This document shows positions 1 through 11,818 of a stretch of DNA of 64,000 nucleotides, piece by piece. The notes beneath the pieces were generated by a model. That model worked only from the letters and a program-made list of their open reading frames with translations. It was not told where the DNA came from and ran no database searches. Numbering within the stretch: the first letter of the stretch is position 1; each line of letters starts with the position of its first letter. Both the position numbers and the translations under genes were made by a program. Source of the DNA: Serilophus lunatus (lineage: Eukaryota; Chordata; Aves; Passeriformes; Eurylaimidae); the NCBI GenBank assembly GCA_013399895.1, contig VXBA01001783.1, positions 1,173 through 65,172 on the forward strand, given 5' to 3'.

Positions 1-465
1 CCCTCCAAAAAAAAAGGCCCCCCCCAGACACATTTCCACAGCTCCCTCCCCCGTAGATATATATATATGTACATACACATACATGCGTGCGTGCCTGTGT
101 ATGTATATAAATATATAGCGCATATATATATATACATGTACTCCCTTCATGTGTTTGGGAAGAGAAAAAGAAATACCAGGCACCTCTCTCTTTCTTTTGT
201 TCCTCTTTCACACTCGTACACTTATGATTTAGTGAGATCCCCAGTGCCCCGGCCGCTCCCCAGCCACTTGCGAGTCACTTGCCCACTTTCCCCGGCATTA
301 ACTTCCATCCTTTCTGCTCGAGGTGGTGGGGGAGAAGCCCCCCTCCCCTTTCCCAGATACGTTTCGTAAGGGAGGGAGAGGAGGTGCGTCTCTCCTTTAT
401 CTCTCGCGCTCTCTCTAACTTTCATCCTCACCTAGGGGGAAAATTAAAACCCGTCACCAGCCTTT
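1..465. repeat. Low-complexity flank: TA/CA-rich microsatellite and pyrimidine-rich DNA
   Basis: Bases 57-140 are an impure TA/TATG/CATA microsatellite. Bases 185-425 are rich in CTCT/TCTC and purine-pyrimidine tracts that lead into the CpG island. Short open frames here come from the repeat composition and have no domain, membrane segment or family resemblance. No gene is supported apart from the possible splice donor at about 431 on the minus strand, listed separately. Confidence 0.7.
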
Positions 466-620
466 GCCATCGCGGCTCCCTAAACGGCTTGCGGATCAGA
501 TCGGACCCCGCCGCTCCTTACCCCCCCAAATTCTCTCTTTCTCCGTCTCTCGAGTAGTCCTGACAAATATGGTCCAGGGCTGCGGGCACAGTGAGCATGC
601 GCCCGCAGAGCCAGGGCTGG
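432..620 (-). other. Candidate non-coding first exon of a leftward gene (possibly L3MBTL3)
   Basis: Read on the minus strand, the island sequence ends in CCCCCTAG followed by GTGAGG, a good 5' splice site (exon end at 432). The right-hand limit is arbitrary, because no transcription start can be read from sequence alone. There is no convincing coding frame, so it would be a 5' UTR exon. L3MBTL3, a malignant-brain-tumour-domain chromatin reader, is the expected neighbour on this side of TMEM244. The donor could also be a chance match in a GC-rich region. Confidence 0.28.
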
Positions 621-1135
621 GGAAAGGGGAAACTGCCGCCGCCGCGGCCGCGGCTCCTCTTCCTCCCTCGCCTGCGCTGCCGCTGCGCCCCGGCCGCCCG
701 CTCGCAGCCGGCAACCGGCGACCGGCGGCGGGCATCGCCCTCGCCAAAAACGCCGCCGCCGCCGCCGCCGCGGGCTCCGACGGAGGTGCATCCTCCCCCT
801 GATTTACTGCCGACGCTGGAGGAATAATAAGAAGACTCGTGCAGCAGACGCGCGCTATTTTGGGCGCTTTTAAAAATAATGCCGTGCACTTTTCGGGGAG
901 GGGGAGGTCCTGTCTTCGGGGGTCCGGTCAGGTGCTGCTGAGGTTGGGTGACGGGCGCCGGGGGATCAGGTGAGCCCGTCTGTGGCTCTTGGCCCCATCC
1001 TCTACATAGAAGAGACGTGGGGCAGAGGCAGGGAGCTGGGCACCAGTAAGGAAAGTGCGGATCCTGCGGGAGAGGGGCTGCCCTGCGATGTGGCGGGCGG
1101 AGGGATCCCCGGGGGTGAGGTCTGAGTCCGGGCAT
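470..1135. promoter_or_regulatory. CpG island, candidate (possibly bidirectional) promoter
   Basis: GC content and CpG density rise sharply from about 470 and fall back to AT-rich DNA after about 1,135. The island holds CCG triplet runs at 633-652 and 751-772, and an NRF1-like GCATGCGCCC at 595-604. It lacks a clear TATA box, as is usual for housekeeping promoters. Good splice donors leave it in both directions: at 431/430 on the minus strand and at 970/971 on the plus strand. In other vertebrates L3MBTL3 lies next to TMEM244 and is transcribed away from it, so a leftward L3MBTL3 promoter is the simplest reading. That assignment is inference from synteny; no L3MBTL3 coding sequence is in view. 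Confidence 0.65.
751..772. repeat. CCG/GGC trinucleotide run in CpG island
   Basis: About seven uninterrupted CGC/CCG triplets sit inside the CpG island. Such runs are common in 5' UTRs of vertebrate housekeeping genes and are prone to length variation. A shorter CCG-rich run lies at 633-652. Confidence 0.8.
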
Positions 1136-3786
1136 CGTGGAGCCACACTCCTGCGCTCTCGAAACTCAGGGTGCGTTCCCTACGGACACGTTCCTTGTGA
1201 TGGGCCTCGTCTCATTTACCAGCTTACAAAATAAAACTAGTTTCAAATGTGTCACCTGCCTGAATACTCTCCATCGGGGCCCTGTATTTCCCAAGAAAAA
1301 ATACCACCTTCATTTATTTTCTGTCACTAGTGCAGAAAACAGTTAAAACTGAAGGCCCTTGTTATTTCTTGTGATTGCCCTGGATGGTCTTCCCTCACCT
1401 GCAAGGAGCTCTATTAGCAGAAGATACACCTATGTGAGGCCTAACTGCATTGGGAAAGAGGGAGGGTGCTGGATTGCAGTCAGATGTATATAAGATACTT
1501 TAAAAACTGTGTGTATACGCACACATGTCGTTTGAGGCAAAGTATGCAACAATACAGAACACAAGTATACTAATCCTTAATATTTTTTTAGACTATACAT
1601 TACCTCCCTAAGGTCACTCTGTCCTAAAAGCAAAAACTGGCAAAGTGAATTCTGAATTTTTAATAGTTTGGCATATTATTATATATCTCTTAAAATAACT
1701 CTAAAATCTCAATATACCTTTTGTTAATCCCAGTAATGATCAATGACCAAACTTTGTCTTGATTTTCTACATATTCCTTTCTATGATTACACTCCCAACT
1801 TCAGGTCAAATAAGACAGAACAGAACAGAAATAATAATTGATACTAACAGATAGCCAGAATAAATATCAGTTAAATATCAATAGAAATAAATACAAACTA
1901 CAAGACTAAATATAATCTTCCTATTATGGATATATACTGTATTAACATATGATTCTTGTCATGGGGACAACGTTGCACTGGACACAGGATAGAAATGGTC
2001 CATCTCTGACAGGACTTCTTAGTTCCACCTTCTGTTCAGTAGAGTATTTCGTTCAGAACATGTGTTAAAATATTTAAGACTCAAACTTGACAACTCAGCT
2101 CCCTTAAACAATGTCCATGCTCAAACAATTTAGACAACTATACTTCTACCATACTATCTTGACAGTCTTTATTTATTTAAATTCTTTTTTTTTTTTTCAC
2201 AGCACTAAAATGGAGCTCATGGCTAAGTGTTTGCAGGTTTGGTGCCTAAGCAAAATACATTATAGTTATTTTATAATAAGCTGAAATGAGACTTCTCACA
2301 CCCCTTCAGCTCAAATGGTATTTGCATATAGGCTGCAGTTTTCATCAATGAACATATGTTCATTAGAAATTAATTACAGAAAACAGTATTAACCTTATTG
2401 TAATAATTAATGATAACATACATTTTAACTCTTCTAAAACACAGATGCAAAAAATAGTAAAGGATGAGAAAATTCCTACTTCCACAAGTGAACTCTCAGT
2501 TGAGGAAATTTATGTGTTACAAACAAAGAATAAACTGTAACTGTAGTCATTCAGAGCTTTTTTGAAAATTATTTCCCAATGTTGTTATAATGTATACAAT
2601 TTGGTAATATTTAAAATCTTCTGGATACTCAACCTGTACTGATTATTCTCCAGATTATATTGATGTTTTGGGGGAGAGTGTAACATACCCTGTTACAAAA
2701 ATTACATTTCTAATAATTCAACTGATGAGTTATCTGCCGTTATTTTATTTCTGCTTGAAAGATTTTGTCCTCTGAAAATCTTAAAGGGAAGCATAGTCAT
2801 AGGAGTATAGTCCCTTACAGAAAATGACAACACAGGTGGAAAAGCTTCCTAAAGGATGTATATTGAAAATAGTAGACTGGTAACTAAAACCAAGAAGTTG
2901 AAAAAGCACATAGCTGCTTTGTTGGATTGGAGGTTTCAAATGGATAGGTCGTTGACTAAAATAAAAGGACCTGTGAAATTAATAAAGGTAGCTCTGTTCT
3001 CTGTCTCTTTTTCGATACTTGCCCTAATCATAATGTGTCAGCTCATGATGTGTAATAAACCTGTTATTTTGTCAATAAAATATTATTGAGTAAAAATAGA
3101 TTAAACATTATTCAAACATGCTCTTTAAACATCAGTTCTGTTGTCATTTTATTTAATACTAGAATTCCATCTGTATTCCAAAGACAGAGAATTTTGAACA
3201 CTTGTTTTCTATATGTATGTACGGCATTTAATATGATTTTGGCAGTATGTTTAATGACAGATTTTGGAGTATCTAAATTTGGTCTCTCTCTGAATATTCT
3301 TGTAACTCACTGAATAGGTGTTTGTGCTGTAGCCAAATACTGATTATTTTTCTAAGAGCATGTGCATGAACATTCATATACATGGCTTCCAAATCCTAAA
3401 TCTTGAATACCATTTAAGGAGTGAGAGGAAAGAAATGTACATCATCCATTCATCATTTGCGTTTTGGGTTTATACCATCATGTGATCTAATGGCTCCTCA
3501 GCAAATAGCTACATAAACTGAGAAAAAGACAAACAGTATTTATGTTTTACCAAATTACTTGAAATTTTTGGGGTCTTTATTTCTGCAATACAAAAATGCC
3601 TTAGAGATGGCCCTATTAATCAAAAACATGAGACAACTTCTAGCAACCTGTGCAGCTCATCGTGTGACCTTTCTCACCAGTGGCAGTCATCAGCCTACCA
3701 TGTGATTCTTCCCCAACCTGGAGTACAGGAAAGAGAGCTTGAGGACAATCACTGGGGAAAANAGAAGATTGAGGAAAAAAACGTGG

Positions 3787-3816
<30 letters not shown>
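3787..3816. repeat. Poly(A) homopolymer with nearby ambiguous base
   Basis: About thirty consecutive A residues follow an A/G-rich stretch with one N at 3,762. It could be the tail of an old retrotransposed sequence, but the upstream bases resemble no element I recognise. Homopolymers of this length are also error-prone in assemblies. Confidence 0.75.
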
Positions 3817-3818
<2 letters not shown>

Positions 3819-4679
3819 TATTGTGTATGTTGTTATGTAAAACTAAGCCAAGAAAACGAAAGTGTGAAAGCTTTAAGAAATTGAGAATGAGAAGAGGTGG
3901 TGTGTGTTCATCTAGCGATAAAGGTGAGCAAATTGCAGTCCATGGTGATTCCAGTTCCCCTCAGCAGTGCTGTTTCCCTCTCCAGAGAACTTGATGTCCA
4001 CACTGATGTGAAGAAATAATGACGGACTTACTATCAATAAAATTGACCTGTTTTGCCACTAATCCCAGAATAATTACCAAAGTTGATTCAGATGTCACAC
4101 TAAACTGGAGAACCAGTAATATACCCTAGCTTTCAAAACTCCGTGCCTGCCCTGGTCTCACAGTGAGACTTGAGTGCACAACAGTTATTTTTTTTTTTTC
4201 CTGAAGGGAAACTTGAGCCTGAGTATTGAAAAGAAACTGCAGCATTTTCCACACAGGTTTCAGCCCAATCGTGCCTAGATGCAGTCCAGGTGCAAGACTT
4301 GGAGAGCTTGTTTCTCCAAAACTAGGCATTTTTAGACATTGTAAAAGTGAGAGTTTCAAAAATGTCGTCAAAGTTGCAAGAGTACAAGGATTTCCAGGGA
4401 TGGTCTTCATCCTGAAGAAATTCAAAGGCAGATAGGGAAGTTGTGGAATTGTCACTGCAGGATTGAATCCAGAGTAATATTGTCTATGAAAAGTTTAGGA
4501 AGCATTGGACCAGCATAATGAATTGTAAAAGCAAAAAAAGTAAGAGTGGGTCAACTGCAGATTAGGAATATTGATGAGGACTCTTGAGCCAGAAGGTGGC
4601 TGATGTTAGAGGCTTGGATATGTAGGTTGGACAGTAGGGAAGGGCTTGGAGCATTGGCAAATCTTAAATCAGTTGAAGG

Positions 4680-4920
4680 AAGCAGAAGAGAGCACTGCTT
4701 TGAGCGGCAGAGAGGAGAGGTGCAAAAGTACAGCAGAGACTGTGATGTGGAATGGATGATAGGCCAAAAGAAATAGGGAAGAACAAAGGTCCTATGGAAG
4801 GGAAAAGGTGGGGGGAGTAGTAAAAGAGAGACTTAGGAAAAAGGAGGACAAGCGGTGTGGAAAGGGGCAAAGAGAGTGTAAGGGAGCAAGGAAGAAAAGG
4901 GAGAAAAAGGGAGGGAGCCT
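4680..4920. repeat. Purine-rich (GA-rich) tract
   Basis: The + strand is dominated by G and A for about 240 bases, with many AGGA, GGGA and AAAGG words and few pyrimidines. It is not a clean microsatellite. The opposite strand gives a Phe/Ser/Leu-rich open frame that merely reflects this composition. Confidence 0.6.
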
Positions 4921-7456
4921 ATATTACTCAAAGCTGCAAGCAGCAGAAGGTTTGCAGTTTTTAAAAATGGAGTTTACTAGTTGCAGTTTGAAGGGCTAGT
5001 AATAAGCAATATCTTCATTACGAGTGAGGAAGAGTGTAACCACCACAAGGCTCTTTTTGACACAGAGCTGTATTCCTGCATGCTCTTTTCTAAGGTGTGT
5101 GGCCACACTCTGCATACAAGCGCCATTATCATTTCCCTTAGTAAAAGGCTTTGACTCCAACTGTGCTTAAAATTACAACAGCCTTGCAGCAGAGCATTAC
5201 ACTGGATAGCCTGTTCAGGTTGAATACTCCAGACCTGTCATCCAAAAGCTAGCAGTCACTCTGAGAGCTAAGGCTGTATTTTTAATATGCACAAAGAAGG
5301 CAAGTTGATGAGGCAGCACAGGAACAAACATCACTCTTGGGAACAGAAGCTGAATGAGAAACGGTTGCAGTCTGCTCTCTTTAGGTGGAAAACAATTCTG
5401 TTAAAATAGGCAAAAAAAGCAGGGGTTATTTTAATAATTGTTTGTAGAATTTCTAGATCTATAACTGCTGGTGAAAAATATCTGGAAGTGAATAAATAGC
5501 TCATCCTGTGAGTCTGCTTGGACAGCAATGCCTGGCAGCATAGGGAAAAGAGGAGGAAGTCCCATCCAAGGTCTTGAGACACAATGGCAGAGTGAGAACT
5601 TGCTCTAACTTGCTGTCCCTGGAGAGCAATAGAACAGTTTTTAGAGCAACATGTGTCAGACTTAGTGACTCACAACCACATGTGGACATTCCTAGTAAAA
5701 TACAAATTGGTCCACAGTAGATGAAGAGGAAACAATCCCAAATATTGCTTGCATTGGTCTTAAGTGCAGATGATTTAAAGCATGCATGCAGACTCTTCTT
5801 TCTTTATCTTAAAGCCTTTTTATCTAATAGAAAGTGTGTTTCAACAAGTAAGTAACCCATTAAAAAAAAAAACAACAAACAAGGTGGTGATTTTATAAGA
5901 CAGATTTCATGTAACAGGCAATACATGCTTGATATATGTGGAATAACGCACAGGTTCACACTGAGCAAAGAGATTTCTCCTTGCAGTGGTTAATTCAAAA
6001 GCCTGATGCCAACAGTTAAAGGCAATAGAAGGAAACTACAAATGCAGCTAGGCTGTAGGAAACATTGAACAAAGCTTTTTTGGGCACTAAGAAGAAGTTT
6101 TCATTATCTGAGAATTCAGAGTTAGGATTGCAGCAGAATGTGTATCCACTAGGCCTACTGAATGTTACTGCAATTAAAGCAACTGAAAAAGCATCTCTTG
6201 TTTGCTCTTAGGTCTAACATCCCTTGTAGAGCAACAAGGCACGAGTCCTTTGTAACATTTTTCCAGTGATGCTTTGTCATGTGGTCATGCAGCAATAGCG
6301 CTCTCCTCTTTGACAAGCAACAGAGAATATTAATAGGGCCTGTTTCTGAGACTGACAACTAGTGGATTATTCAGAATCTGAGAAATTTATATTCCATTGC
6401 CAATGATCCTGAGTCACCAGGCTTTGTGGAGTCAACTCATACAGTTCCTGGGCTGGAATAGTGGGCATTGTGCTATCGATCTACCAATATATGTAAATAG
6501 TAAATGTAGTGCAAGTGTATATGTAAATGTAAATAATGGTTTCAGTAAGTAAAAGGGAGGTTTTGTACTGCACTTTTAAGCTATGTGCTAATCCCTCATG
6601 CCAAGAAATAAATCTGCCAAAATTTCATTTATCTAGAAAATAATGATGAGTGTGAACTAATATTCTTAGTAAAATAATTACACACAATAGCAAGAGGTAG
6701 GAGTACCTGTTTGTTCTAGAATTCAAGGTTTGACAAACACATTTCAATGGAGAACTCGGTCTCCTGGCTACCACAACAAAGCAGGCAGGATATTCTTTTT
6801 GCTTTGAGTACAGAACTGTATATGTTAGTAGTCTGTGCAGGCTGATGCCTATTTGTGGAAGAACCACCTCATGTTGGTTTACACTTACAATTTCCCAGAA
6901 CATGATTTGATTTCAATATCCACTGATAATAGAACTGATGCATGCTCTTAAGTGTTCAAGAGAAACTGAACTTCAAAAGGGATACTTTTGCTGAAACTAG
7001 TTCATTTTCACATGTTCCAAGATAAGCTTCACATAACACTTTACATCAAGCCCTCCTAGCTTCTTACCCCTCAGGGAATTCTTTGCAAATCGAAATCCTC
7101 TGTGACTTTAATTTTAGAAAGAAGATGATGTAGTATGGAAACATCAACTGTATAATCATTAATATCATTATAGTACTGTACTGGGAAACATGTCTACCCT
7201 TTTCTACCTAACCTTCAAATATTTAAACTGAAGAAAATTAAGTTAAAACTAAAGGACTTTTAGATTTGCAATCCACAAATACTGCATTTGGAATTGTTGG
7301 CAAGTTCTCAAGGAACATTTAAAATTCCTAAGCATCCAAGAAAAAAACAGAAGGACTTTGAGATCATTGGCTAAGAACTGACAATGGACTTCTCTGGCTC
7401 CAAAGAGAAAGTCTTCTCCTCTCAACATTCATCCGAGTAAGCATAGATATAACTAG

Positions 7457-7483
7457 TTTTAGGATAACTTGGTTATCCTAAAA
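7457..7483. repeat. Perfect short inverted repeat (12-bp arms, 3-base loop)
   Basis: The left arm TTTTAGGATAAC (7,457-7,468) and right arm GTTATCCTAAAA (7,472-7,483) are exact reverse complements around TTG. It could be the core of a degraded palindromic element, a cruciform-prone site or chance. No target-site duplication or transposase fragment is visible beside it. Confidence 0.85.
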
Positions 7484-10400
7484 GCACTGTGTATATTCTT
7501 CACTTTATTCACAGAAATAATAGTAGTGATGATGATGTCTAAGTGTACTGCTGGCACACAAACCTTACCTGTGGCCGTTCTTAATGGCTAACTTAGGCTA
7601 CCTCTCTTACATACCAAGTTTGGAACTAAGGCTTCATAGAAAGACAGTGGAGAGATGAACGTTGCTCACTGTGGGACTCAAACATTAAAACTTTATTGCC
7701 TTTATTAAATACGCAGTGAATTCAGATATGCTCTTTATATTACAGACTATGGAAATACCTGAATTGCAATTCTCAGTTAAGAAATTTTTGTCAAAACTGT
7801 CTCCTGCACGATAATGATTTCTTTCCATTTGTAATATTTTTGACTTCACATATTTTGGATGAGATAATTCTGTGCATCAATCCAGTGAAAAAGAGATATT
7901 ACCTGAATATATCCTAATGAGCAAGAGGAGTACATACTATTTGTTTGTTTGTTTATCTTAAACTACTTAATCTTTTGGTAAGTCCTGGGGTTGCTCTTCT
8001 CTAGAATGTAAGCCAAGTTTCAGCTGGGAACAAATAATTGAGTTATATAAGCACGCATAAAAATAGACTGACCCACATGTATAACAACAGGATCATATTA
8101 TAATAAAACAATATTTCTTGCATAATTTCCTGAAGGCAGAAAGCACCTATATAAATGGACTTCTATAAAGAAAGGCATGTTTTATTTGGCCTATATTAGG
8201 TGTCTGCAATATGTTGGTTTACATGCACGTGAGCCAAAACATGAACAGCTTCTCCTCCTGATGCAATGCCATTCTGTAGAGAGATGGGTATCCAGTTCTG
8301 AGTATCAAGATTTTCATTACTATCAGAAGATCTATTGATATAAGATGACTTTGTCTGAGAAGAAGAAGAAGCTGCATACAAAAAATATTATGCAAAATTA
8401 GGATTTTTTAATTTCTTGAATAGGCCACAGTGCTGTGCAGTTTTGTTTAGGCAACTACAACCCATCAGAATAGGGCTCTAGTGAGCACAGTTCTGCACTC
8501 ATCAGGGAATCTGCAGCTGCAGATTTAAATAGGGTAAGAAAAATTATATAAACTTACTGCACATGCTGCTTCTCCTGCTGTAATAGCTAATATGTCAAGA
8601 CATGCTTATAGAAACAGACACATGCATATGTGCATGGCAGACAAGGTAGATGCTTGGCTGAAACTCAAACCAATGTGTATTTACAACTGCTGTTGCCACT
8701 ACTCTCTTGCACAGCTTGCAAATTCACAAGCTGACACGGTATATTCCAAATATTTTAAGTTGTAGTTCTCTTCAAAGCTAAACGAGGGAAGTATGACATG
8801 GTAATTCTGAATATTCAATACTTCACAATACTCACAGACTAATTTTATCAGGCAATATATATTCCTAAACCAACAGAATGTGTACAACAAGAACACCTTT
8901 CTTTATAGCTGGCATTACTGGTACTCAAAGCCAACTTATTAATCAGAATTAGTTTTCCTTACAGTAAGAGTATGAGGTACTCTAACGTAATGAATATTTC
9001 CATGCAAATTTCTGGTTTAAATTCTTACTTTTATTATCTATAGCATTTATTTATTTATTAATGTCACAAGAATTCTTTCACAATAGGGAAACTTTTCCCA
9101 CTCTTCTTTCATAACTACTCCCTAATATTCTAATAGGTAAAAAATAAATGTTGGTAGAAGCTAAGCATGGAAAATTGCAGCCTAAAAAATTTCTTGAAGT
9201 AATGAGGAACTGAAAATAGGAAATTGGAATGAAAACCATTTCTAACCTTCATGCATTTGCCTCCCTGTAGTTCTAGTGTAGAGTTCATAATACAAGGCTG
9301 GGGGGATGGTGTTTCTGCAGGTTAGATCTAGTTGCTTAACCAATGACATATAAATCTAACCAATCAAGAACAGCATAGCAAGGGCAAAAATTGAGCCTTT
9401 TTTGCTGGTTAGCCTCTCTGCATTAACAGAGATGTAAAAGTTAGCCACTTGAGGCAAACTAAGACTTCAATTGCCACCTGAACTTTGGTGAGAGCCTCAT
9501 TTCAGTGTGCATTGACCCAAACATATTTTAGCTGACTGTTAATAGGAGCCAAAACCAAGCATTCTCCATGATATAGAGCCCAGTTCTCTCAAAACTAATC
9601 AAGACCACAAAGTGGTCTTGCTGTTTATTGAAGAACCATCCAAAGAATTTTTTTCTGTCTTCTATTTCAAAGTGGACTGAATTAAATAACAATTTCTACA
9701 TTAGAAATTTGTAGTAGCTCAAGATCAGTAAGATATGTAGTAAATCAGTTCTGCCTAGTGATTTCTCTAGCTAACACACATGACCAGCAAGACCCAGAAA
9801 TCAGGCCAATATTTCAGGTGCTTAATGGGTTAGATGGCAATGTTGGTGTTTTAAACTAAATGCAACATGATAGTCAAGAGGGCACGGATCCCTCAAACAA
9901 CGTGACTGTCTTATTCTCTATGTATCTGTGTGAGATTGCAACAATGCGGTAATTATAAATTTTTTTGAAATTAGGCAAAATAAAAATGCACTTCTAAAGC
10001 TGCTCAGTGACTGGTCAGCCTGAAGATCACAGAGATCAATGTGAAAATTTTGCACAAGTCTAAAAACAATTGAGTATTTCTGAAGCCAAATCCTCATGGG
10101 TTTAGTGGATCATGTGTTTATACGTTGGAACTTCAGGATATAAAAATACCTCTGACATTGAGAATGTTAAGAACATTAAAAGTGATTGGGTTTTACGTAT
10201 GCTTGGCACCAGGAAAGACCAATGACTATGAGACCAAATATATGCTATGTGAATTAAAACAACTAAACAAAGTTATAATTGTGTTTATATGAAACTGTTG
10301 AGTGTCGTACTCTCTACAGACTGCAGTGAGCAGTACAGATTCATCTGATCTTACATAGTTCTTTTCTATTGGACTCAATGGTTTTGTGAAACCTTAACTA

Positions 10401-11749
10401 ACATTTCAAAAACTGTCCTGTAAGCAAAGAAAGAATTCTGTTGACAGATTCACCTTACAAGGGTATACCATTCACTGAACTGATTTAAAATTTACCTGTA
10501 ATTAATCCTATACCTAGCAAGTGGAAAACAGGAAATCTAGATTGAAAGCACAGTTTTCAAATTGCAGAAGAGAGGAATTCAATTGCTCAAACCTGAATTG
10601 GAGTCTCAATATGTTTTGGAATTTTTTTTTTTAAGGCCATGTAATATCAGTTGCAGATCACATAATAAAAATTTAATTTCCTTTCCTAATCTGTTTTTAA
10701 CTTCTAAATGTTCTGAGGCTCCATGTCAGCTCTAATGTTCCTTTGTTGGTCATCCCTAAAAGCTCACCCAGTATGATACCAGCCCAGGCAACCTGCAGTG
10801 ACTTTGCTCAACTGTGCAGCCTGTGAGAGAGCAGCTGAGGTTTACCCAGGTCTGGAATGCACAGCTCAGAGATTTCCCCAGCTCAAGTAATAGCTCCCAT
10901 CCCGGTCATCCAACCCAGTCACTCCAATCCAATGTAACTGAAGAGATCCTGTGGACTCAGGTAGCAAATTTAAAACTTCTTTGTCATCCACATATAAAAG
11001 CCTCTATGGGCCACAAATAGCTCATTGGGGATGGGAAAATAAGTAGCTCCTTCTAAGATTTCCCTTTTTGACTTCTGAACCTAGCTTTTGACTGTAGTTC
11101 GTCTGCTAACTAGTTATTCCCAGCAAGAAGTGTCAGAAAGAAAGTAGTTTTTGATAAACTAATTGACAAGAATCACTGCTTCCTGACAAAACTAGACATC
11201 TCCCATGCCCTCTGGCAGTCCAAACACATGCTGCCTTGACCGCGAGAATATGAATCAACTAGACTTTAACAAGCAAGAAAAAAGAGTAATCTTAATGTCC
11301 ACAGATCCAAGGTGCAGGAAGTATTGGTGCTCTTGGATGTTGCAGAGTCTGAGCATTAAGCTCTTCCTGGTGAGCCTCCAGCCATCTCTTCACTGCTGCC
11401 ATAGGAAAAGACATCAAAGGAGTCAGCAGGACATATTGCAGTAACATCCACTGGATGGGGATTCATTAGATTCTTTGAAAATTTGGATTATATCATTCAG
11501 ATATCTTGAGTTAAAAAAGTCATACTGAGTGTTGACATTTAGTTTAAAATCCAGCAGTTCTGACCTTCAAGATGAGAAAACATATCATTTTTTTCAAAAT
11601 TATAATTGTTCATTCTTATATATAGAAGCTGAATGAAAAAAATGTCTCAAGTTTGTCCTGTCTGGAGTAACTACTAAGGAACCTGCAGCTAGGCAAGTGA
11701 CAAGCAGTCTAAATTAAAACAGATAGGAGTACAACTTTTGTCCTGTGTA

Positions 11750-11818
11750 GGGCCAGGAGTTGGACTCAATGATCCTTGTGGATTCCTTCCAACTCAGCAT
11801 ATTCTGTGATTCTGTGAT
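11750..11818 (+). mobile_element. CR1 LINE fragment, 3' tail
   Basis: The sequence GGAGTTGGACTCAATGATCC, then a CCTTCCAACTC block and a terminal ATTCTGTGATTCTGTGAT, is the diagnostic 3' end of avian CR1 retrotransposons. CR1 elements end in short tandem ATTCTRTG copies rather than poly(A). Only about 70 bases remain, a typical severe 5' truncation, so there is no coding capacity. Orientation is plus strand. Confidence 0.88.

Larger units (their letters stand above)
1136..11749. other. Intergenic DNA, no gene seen
   Basis: AT-rich non-coding DNA. It contains a 30-base A run (3,787-3,816) just right of an unresolved base at 3,762, a purine-rich tract at about 4,680-4,920, a TTTG repeat near 7,940-7,953 and a perfect hairpin at 7,457-7,483. 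Open frames are short, start at random methionines and show no recognisable domain. I found no exon flanked by plausible splice sites that matches a family I know. Conserved enhancers could be present but cannot be judged from one sequence. Confidence 0.6.

Noticed and set aside
464..1135. Overlapping 80-205-codon open frames on both strands in the left CpG island
   Set aside because: Same GC-driven effect. The Ala/Pro/Arg runs come from CCG repeats, and no frame resembles a known protein.
3702..3884. Short Lys-rich open frame across the poly(A) run and an N
   Set aside because: Lysine repeats come from the A homopolymer; no other evidence of coding.
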